A stretch of 20,259 nt of DNA. Origin: an uncultured Collinsella sp. (lineage in GTDB: Bacteria > Actinomycetota > Coriobacteriia > Coriobacteriales > Coriobacteriaceae). Location: positions 1-20,259 of the forward strand of contig CAADUS010000056.1 of assembly GCA_900752275.1 (NCBI GenBank). Direction: 5' to 3'. Below, piece by piece: positions 15,037 to 20,259 of the stretch. Under the pieces are notes generated by a model that was not told the origin of the DNA, did not search any database, and was given only the letters and a program-made list of their open reading frames with translations. Made by a program: the position numbers and the translations under genes. Every line of letters starts with the position of its first letter. Position 1 is the stretch's first letter.

Positions 15037-17481
15037 GTGAACGCCTTTGACCGATATGCTCCGTTTATCCAAGACTTCATCTACTCCCACGATTGGGAGA
15101 GTCTACGCTCTATCCAGGTTGCAGCGGCAGACGCCATCTTTAACACGCAAGATAATGTGCTCCTGACGGCATCCACGGCTTCCGGCAAAACCGAGGCAGC
15201 CTTCTTTCCCATCCTGACCGAGTTTTGGGAGAACCCGCCCGCAAGCGTGGGCGCCCTCTACATTGGCCCCCTCAAGGCGCTCATCAATGACCAATTCGTC
15301 CGCCTCAACGATCTGTGCGAAGAAGCCGATATCCCTGTCTGGCACTGGCATGGCGATGTCTCGCAGTCGCACAAGGCTAAGCTCATCAAAAAACCGAGCG
15401 GCATCTTGCAGATTACGCCCGAGTCACTCGAAGCGCTCTTAATCCATAAGCACATGGCGATCCCGCGCATGTTTTGCGACCTGCGCTATGTGGTCATCGA
15501 TGAGGTCCACTCGCTCATGCGCGGCGACCGTGGCGGGCAAACGCTCTGCCTTATCGAGCGACTCTCGCGCATGGCCGGCGTGCGGCCTCGCCGCATTGGC
15601 CTTTCGGCTACCATCGGCGACCCCGAGCGCACGGGCGCTTTTCTCTCACAGGGAACGGGGCGCGACTGCGTTATCCCCCGCTTTGAAGAACCGCGCCGCG
15701 TGTGGCGCATCTCCATGGAGCACTTCTACAACTCGGGCCCCCAGGCACAGCAGCGGGGATTCGTGGGCACAGGTCCTCAAGAGGCCGAAGTGCTTGCGTG
15801 CGAGCGCATCGAGGCGGCGGCATCCGCGGCACTGCCGGCCGACACCCAAGACATGCGCCACAGCGGACAACTCACACAAGAGGAGCGCCGTCAACGTCGT
15901 GAGCGGGCACGGGGCAAGCCCGCTCCCAAGGACCGCCAAACTTCCTCGGCCCCCGAGGGCGAAGTCGATATCCCCCAAGCACCCGAACAGGCATTACTCA
16001 ACCCCACCGACACAGCACCAGACAACGCCGACCCCGGCATGGGCTATATCTTCGAACACACCCGCGGCCGCAAGTGCCTGGTCTTTGCCAACTCGCGCGA
16101 GGAGGCAGAGGCCGTATGCTCCATGCTGCGTAGCTACTGCGAGAGCCGGCACGAGCCCGACCGCTTTCTCATCCACCACGGCAATCTTTCGGCATCGCTG
16201 CGCGAGACGGCCGAGGAACTCATGCGCGATGAGGAGCAGGCGCAGACAACCGTCACCACCTCCACGCTGGAACTCGGCATCGATATCGGCCGTCTGGAAC
16301 GTGCGTTTCAGATCGATGCGCCGTTTACCGTCAGCTCCTTTTTGCAGCGTATGGGCCGCACGGGACGCCGCGACCTTCCGCCCGAGATGTGGTTCGTCAT
16401 GCGCGAGGAAGAGCCCGAGCCGCGCACGATGATGCCCGAGACCATTCCGTGGAAGCTCCTGCAGGGCATCGCGCTCGTACAGCTCTATCGCGAGGAAAAG
16501 TGGGTCGAGCCGCCTGAGCTCGATCGACTCCCCTACAGTCTGCTCTATCACCAGACCATGTCGACGCTTGCCAGCACCGGCGAACTCACGCCGGCAGAGC
16601 TTGCCCAGCGCGTACTCACGCTCAGTTATTTCCATCGAGTCTCGGCCGATGACTATCGCGTGTTGCTGAGCCACCTCATCAAGATCGACCATATCCAGGT
16701 CACCGAGGGCGGTGGGCTCATTGTGGGCCTCGCGGGCGAACGCATCATTAACAACTTTAAGTTCTACGCCGTGTTCCAGGAAAACGAGGAGTTCACCGTC
16801 CGCAGCGAGTCGGCCGAGTTGGGCACAATCGTCAATCCGCCACCGCCCGGTGAGCGCATCGCCATCGCCGGACACTGCTGGATTGTCGAGGAAGTGGACT
16901 GGAAGCGCCACACCGTCTTTGCCACGCAGGTCAAGGGCCGGGTGCCGGCCTACTTTGGCGACTGCCCCGGCAACATCAATACACACGTACTCGAGCGCAT
17001 GCGCAAGGCGCTCAACGAGCACGCAGTATATCCGTACCTTATGGGTAACGCACGGGCACGCCTTGCACAGGCTCGTCATACCGCCGAGATTTCGGGTGCG
17101 GGAACCAAGCCGCTCATCAACCTGGGCGGCGACACCTGGGTGCTCTTCCCCTGGCTGGGCAGCTACGCCTTTTTGGCGCTCGAGCGCATGCTCAAGATTA
17201 AATGTGCCGCGGAGCTGGGCCTTCGCGGACTCGACCCATCACGCCCGTACTTTATGCAGTTTAAGATGAAGGCCGACGAGGAGACGTTCTTTGAGGTGCT
17301 CGCCGCCGAGGCCGAGAAGGACTTCGATCCCATCGAGCTCGTCTATCCCGGCGAGGTGCCTTATTTTGACCGCTACGACGAGTTTGTTCCCGAAGAGCTC
17401 GTGCGCAAGGGCTTTGCCGAAGGCGTGCTCGACATCGAGGGCATGAAGCAGCGCGTTCTCGGCTGGGGCGACCACGCCTAA
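15037..17481 (+). CDS. Lhr/BrxHI-like DEAD/DEAH superfamily 2 helicase
   Basis: The 814-residue helicase has all main SF2 motifs: motif I TASTASGKTE (44-53), Ia IGPLKALINDQ, motif II DEVH (155-158), motif III SAT (190-192), motif V TSTLELGIDIG (408-418) and motif VI QRMGRTGR (437-444). Long-helicase-related (Lhr) features and a large C-terminal region of about 370 residues point to the Lhr/BrxHI group. A charged, probably disordered insertion (about 255-335) separates the two RecA-like domains. I chose GTG at 15037, preceded by GAGGGGAGG; a TTG at 14995 would add 14 residues without a good site. It follows the BrxD-like ATPase by 116 bases and completes the three-gene operon. A role in unwinding or translocating on nucleic acid is expected; the target is unknown. 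Confidence 0.92.
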   Translation: MNAFDRYAPFIQDFIYSHDWESLRSIQVAAADAIFNTQDNVLLTASTASGKTEAAFFPILTEFWENPPASVGALYIGPLKALINDQFVRLNDLCEEADIPVWHWHGDVSQSHKAKLIKKPSGILQITPESLEALLIHKHMAIPRMFCDLRYVVIDEVHSLMRGDRGGQTLCLIERLSRMAGVRPRRIGLSATIGDPERTGAFLSQGTGRDCVIPRFEEPRRVWRISMEHFYNSGPQAQQRGFVGTGPQEAEVLACERIEAAASAALPADTQDMRHSGQLTQEERRQRRERARGKPAPKDRQTSSAPEGEVDIPQAPEQALLNPTDTAPDNADPGMGYIFEHTRGRKCLVFANSREEAEAVCSMLRSYCESRHEPDRFLIHHGNLSASLRETAEELMRDEEQAQTTVTTSTLELGIDIGRLERAFQIDAPFTVSSFLQRMGRTGRRDLPPEMWFVMREEEPEPRTMMPETIPWKLLQGIALVQLYREEKWVEPPELDRLPYSLLYHQTMSTLASTGELTPAELAQRVLTLSYFHRVSADDYRVLLSHLIKIDHIQVTEGGGLIVGLAGERIINNFKFYAVFQENEEFTVRSESAELGTIVNPPPPGERIAIAGHCWIVEEVDWKRHTVFATQVKGRVPAYFGDCPGNINTHVLERMRKALNEHAVYPYLMGNARARLAQARHTAEISGAGTKPLINLGGDTWVLFPWLGSYAFLALERMLKIKCAAELGLRGLDPSRPYFMQFKMKADEETFFEVLAAEAEKDFDPIELVYPGEVPYFDRYDEFVPEELVRKGFAEGVLDIEGMKQRVLGWGDHA

Positions 17482-17570
17482 GACCAGTCCCTTTTGGGAC
17501 GGGGCTTGTTGAGCTACTTTGGGCATGACCATGAAGTAGCTAAAAGAGCCCCACCACAAACAGACTGGTC
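17482..17570. terminator. Nested inverted repeat, likely bidirectional terminator
   Basis: This sits in the 102-base gap between convergent genes. Outer arms are GACCAGTC (17482-17489) and GACTGGTC (17563-17570). Inside are GGGGCT/AGCCCC (17501-17506, 17547-17552) and AGCTACTT/AAGTAGCT (17512-17519, 17534-17541) with a 14-base loop. A small GTCCC-TTTT-GGGAC hairpin (17487-17500) competes with the outer arm. There is no long U-tract on either strand. It probably ends transcription from both sides, but its nested layout could also be a small repeat element or structured RNA. Confidence 0.5.
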
Positions 17571-17583
17571 GCAGGGAGACGTG

Positions 17584-18459
17584 CTAGTCGTGGAGAGCAG
17601 TGCCGAGGAAGTCGGCGTCGAAGGGCACGGCTTCGGCAAAGGCATAGTCGCCGTCGCTGGCGATGAGCAGGTAGTTTTCCTCGCCGCCGAACTCCGTATC
17701 GCCACATGGGACCACCCAGGCGTGGGCGAACACCTCGAGTGCCGTGGCGGCGCAGTCGCGCAGGAACGTCACATCGCTCCCCTCGTTTGCGCTCACGATA
17801 TTGGCAACGTAGACGCCACCGGCATTTAGGCTGCCTCGCACTAAACGCAACGCCCCAACCGTCGCCAGCTCGCGTACGGGTTCGGCGCCGCCAAAGCAAT
17901 CGCTCACGACCACGTCGTAGCGACGATGGCCCACGCTCGTCACGCCCAGATACGAGCGAGCCTCAGCGGTAATCACCCGCAAGCGGTCGCCCGCCGTGCG
18001 CTCCAGCTCGTCTAGGTAGAACCAGCGGCGCGCCAGGCGCGTAATCTCGGCATCGTACTCAATGACGTCCATGCGCAAGCTCTCGTGCGACATCAGCGCG
18101 AACTTGGGATAGGCAAACCCACCGCCGCCCAGCATAAGCATACGGTCGATGCCGTGACCATAAGCGTCGCGCATCGCATCCTCGGACTCAAACGCGTCGT
18201 CAAACGCACGATAGTACGCAAAGACCGGCTCCGCCCAACGATCGCCAACATAGCTCGCGCTTTGGTAGACGCCGCCCTGCACGAGCACACGGACCTCGTC
18301 ACCGCCCTCATCGTGCACGAGTTTCACACGCGCCAACCCATTGCGGGTTCGCGCAACCTGCAGACAGGCAGCACGAACAGCGACAGCGGCCGCACCAAGC
18401 GCCGCGGCGCCCAGAGCAACGCCGGCAACGACGCCAGCAGAAACACTCGGCTTGTTCAT
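17584..18459 (-). CDS. Membrane-anchored spermidine-synthase-fold protein
   Basis: This 291-residue protein has an N-terminal hydrophobic helix (about residues 8-33, very Ala/Val-rich) and a Rossmann-type methyltransferase domain like spermidine synthase. It shows RMLMLGGGGFAYPKFALMSH (the cofactor-binding glycine loop), DVIEYDAEITRLARRWF (the acidic residue after strand 2) and YDVVVSDCFGG (strand 4). The polyamine-site residues of true SpeE are not evident, so it may not make spermidine; proteins of this group are often annotated as fused-MFS or spermidine-synthase-like. ATG 18459 directly abuts the elp3 stop (18460-18462), and its AAGGAG ribosome binding site lies within the end of elp3, so the two are co-transcribed and coupled. 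Confidence 0.82.
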   Translation of the reverse strand: MNKPSVSAGVVAGVALGAAALGAAAVAVRAACLQVARTRNGLARVKLVHDEGGDEVRVLVQGGVYQSASYVGDRWAEPVFAYYRAFDDAFESEDAMRDAYGHGIDRMLMLGGGGFAYPKFALMSHESLRMDVIEYDAEITRLARRWFYLDELERTAGDRLRVITAEARSYLGVTSVGHRRYDVVVSDCFGGAEPVRELATVGALRLVRGSLNAGGVYVANIVSANEGSDVTFLRDCAATALEVFAHAWVVPCGDTEFGGEENYLLIASDGDYAFAEAVPFDADFLGTALHD

Positions 18460-20259
18460 TTAGAGCTCCTTTTGCAGATAGAGTCCGTGGTCGTAAAAAC
18501 CCAAATGGCGATAGTACTCGCGCGTACCGATCGCGCTGATCACGTTGATGCGCGCATAACCCGCATCCCGGGCAATCTCGCACGCACGCTCTACGAGCAA
18601 ACGCCCCAACCCGTGATGCTGCGCCGCCTGGCCCTGGTCGCCCACGCGTGCCGCCATGCCATACACGTGCACCTCGCGAATCATCGCCTCGTCCGGCGTC
18701 GTCGGCAACTCGTCCGCATGCGTGGCAACAAACGAATGGTCGGGCAGCGACAACCGCAAAAAGCCCGCAATCTTGCCCTGCGGCGTCACCCACTGCAAAA
18801 AGCGCTCGTGCGTCACCGGCGTCTCGTATGCCACCTCCTCGTCAAGAGTCAGCTCATCCAAGTCGGCACCCGCCGTGCTGATCTCGCGATAGCGAATCTC
18901 ACGCACCGTCGCGCCTTCCCCACGGGCCGTCAAGCGGTTTTCGACGAGCTGACGCAGGTTGGGTTTCTTGTTGCCCACCATGATGTCATCGGAGCTAAAG
19001 TCGCGAATCATGCGGCTGATGCGGCAGAACGCCGGCGTCACCACGATGTCATCGGCCAGTACATCGAGCAGCTCTTCCTCGGTATAGGGGCGCCACTCGC
19101 CACGTTCATAGTAACCCACCAGACGCGAGCCCTCGATGAGCGCACACGGGTAGACCTTGACCTCGTCGGGCATAAAGGCCCCCTCGGTCACAAAGCACTC
19201 GTAGTCGCGCTTGTCCCCCTCGGGCGTAGCGCCAAGCAAGTTGAGCATAAAATGCGCGTGGATCTTAAAGCCAAACAGGCGCGCCAGCGAAAACGCACGC
19301 TCAATCTGAGCCGCCGTAATACGGCGCTCGTTGATGTTGAGCAGGTGCTGATCAAGGCTTTGGATACCCATCTGAATCTTGGTGCAGCCCAGGCGACGTA
19401 TGAGCGTGAGCGCCTGTGGCGTCACGGCATCGGGACGCGTCTCGATAACGAGTCCCACCACGCGATGCTTCGCCGTCTCATTGATACGCTGTTGACGCTC
19501 GAGTTCCTCCATCGTTGCCGTCTGCCACTCGGCGACCTCGCCCCACGGCGTACCGGGGCCGTACAGACGACGCACCGCACGGTTGTAGCCGCCCACGGCA
19601 GCATCCACACGCCCCTGGTCGTCGGCAACGCCGGCAGCAAGCTCGACCTCGTCTGTCGCAATGCCGGCTGCCCGATAGCGCTCGCGACGCTCCGCTACCA
19701 CCGGCGGCAGGGCATCGGCGGGAGCGTCATCGAGCAGGCGCCCCGCCTCGGCACGACTGATGCCCGGACGCGCCAACATGGGGTTTGCCGCCACGCCGGC
19801 GACGGCATCGTCATTGAGCGCACGGAAAAGCTCCGACATAAACCACGTCTGATACCCTTCCGGATAGTCGCTCCAGGTGCCACCGAGCACGATGAGCTCT
19901 ATCTTATCGGTCGCATGCCCCATCTGCGAAAGCGCCGTCAAACGGGCGCTCACCTGCAGATATGGATCGAAGCAGTTTTGCTCCGCACGGGCGCACGCCG
20001 GCTCGGCGTGCAGATAGCTTTTGGGCATGCGCAGATCGTTGGGGCAAAACAGGCAATCGCCCGAGCACGGCCAGGGCTTGGTGATAACGGTAATGGTCGC
20101 CACGCCCGAAGCCGTGCGACGAGGCTTCATGCGCAGGACCTGCAGCAGTTGACGTTCCAGATCGGAATCGACATTCCACGCAGCCCACCGAGCCGGCTCC
20201 TCGCGTTTAACCCGCTGGCAGAATGGCAGCAGGCGGCGCTTGGCCAGGTCACGTTTGTC
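18460..20259 (-). CDS. elp3: Elp3-type tRNA uridine-34 carboxymethyl transferase (5' end outside window)
   Basis: The frame is open to the right edge, giving 599 visible residues; no start is visible before the edge. An ATG at 20130 is internal, because the 43 codons before it read as family-like sequence (RLLPFCQRVKREEP, DLERQLLQVLRMKPRRTASG). The radical SAM cluster motif is CSGDCLFC, with three Cys in a CxxxCxxC pattern (residues 65, 69 and 72 of the visible part). Further radical SAM features are ELIVLGGTWSDYP and TKIQMGIQSLDQHLL. The GNAT acetyltransferase domain is C-terminal, with HHGLGRLLVERA and GTREYYRHLGFY. Elp3 uses acetyl-CoA and SAM to form cm5U at the wobble position of tRNA. 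Elp3 is standard in eukaryotes and archaea and patchy in bacteria. Confidence 0.93.
   Translation of the reverse strand, partial: DKRDLAKRRLLPFCQRVKREEPARWAAWNVDSDLERQLLQVLRMKPRRTASGVATITVITKPWPCSGDCLFCPNDLRMPKSYLHAEPACARAEQNCFDPYLQVSARLTALSQMGHATDKIELIVLGGTWSDYPEGYQTWFMSELFRALNDDAVAGVAANPMLARPGISRAEAGRLLDDAPADALPPVVAERRERYRAAGIATDEVELAAGVADDQGRVDAAVGGYNRAVRRLYGPGTPWGEVAEWQTATMEELERQQRINETAKHRVVGLVIETRPDAVTPQALTLIRRLGCTKIQMGIQSLDQHLLNINERRITAAQIERAFSLARLFGFKIHAHFMLNLLGATPEGDKRDYECFVTEGAFMPDEVKVYPCALIEGSRLVGYYERGEWRPYTEEELLDVLADDIVVTPAFCRISRMIRDFSSDDIMVGNKKPNLRQLVENRLTARGEGATVREIRYREISTAGADLDELTLDEEVAYETPVTHERFLQWVTPQGKIAGFLRLSLPDHSFVATHADELPTTPDEAMIREVHVYGMAARVGDQGQAAQHHGLGRLLVERACEIARDAGYARINVISAIGTREYYRHLGFYDHGLYLQKEL

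Noticed and set aside
15994..17079. Minus-strand open frame of 361 codons, and a second at 13898-14827
   Set aside because: Antisense shadows of the helicase and ATPase genes, which carry intact catalytic motifs on the plus strand.
11863..17481. A complete type 2 BREX system
   Set aside because: Only BrxD- and BrxHI-like genes are present; PglX, PglZ, PglW and PglY are not in the window and both flanks are occupied by unrelated genes.
20128..20130. ATG as the start of elp3
   Set aside because: The frame continues upstream to the window edge with Elp3-like sequence, so this Met is internal.
1..20259. CRISPR array, tRNA, rRNA, insertion sequence or prophage genes
   Set aside because: I saw no regularly spaced direct repeats, cloverleaf sequence, transposase or integrase motifs on either strand.

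Overview
The window looks like chromosomal DNA from a Coriobacteriia actinobacterium, most likely Collinsella or a close relative. This is judged from the high GC content, GTG starts, strong GGAG/GGGGG ribosome binding sites, an LAXTG-type sorting signal and the protein families present; it is inference, since no marker gene is in view. There is no tRNA, rRNA, insertion sequence or CRISPR array. Both ends cut through genes.

Left part (1-2840, minus strand): the N-terminal membrane half of a sensor-like protein that runs off the left edge, a KdgT-type 2-keto-3-deoxygluconate permease, and an azlC-azlD pair for branched-chain amino acid export. A plus-strand HD-domain phosphohydrolase (2968-3780) then converges on a minus-strand energy operon (7402 to 3777). 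That operon holds a GlcD/LctD-type FAD-dependent 2-hydroxyacid (lactate) dehydrogenase, EtfB, and an EtfA with an N-terminal 2x[4Fe-4S] ferredoxin domain. This is the gene content of an electron-confurcating lactate dehydrogenase/Etf complex.

Middle part (7748-10939, plus strand): a five-gene surface operon. It encodes a small cytosolic protein with a possible nuclease-fold remnant, a membrane-anchored beta-rich protein, a secreted protein with WxL-like motifs, a tiny LAQTG sortase substrate, and a large cysteine-rich secreted protein whose C-terminal domain resembles the WxL-like one. The arrangement recalls Csc/WxL surface complexes of Firmicutes. A DUF554 membrane protein follows.

Right part (11863-17481, plus strand): the most interesting region, a three-gene operon of a TerB-N/TerB-C protein, a BrxD-like (DUF2791) P-loop ATPase and an Lhr/BrxHI-like DEAD/DEAH helicase. 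None of the usual BREX partners (PglX methylase, PglZ, BrxC/PglY) is in view. It may be a compact nucleic-acid surveillance or anti-phage module related to the Ter and BREX systems. An RNA region able to form alternative hairpins lies between the ATPase and helicase genes, and a nested inverted repeat closes the operon. The window ends with a minus-strand pair: a membrane-anchored spermidine-synthase-fold protein and the tRNA-modifying radical SAM acetyltransferase Elp3, which is cut by the right edge.
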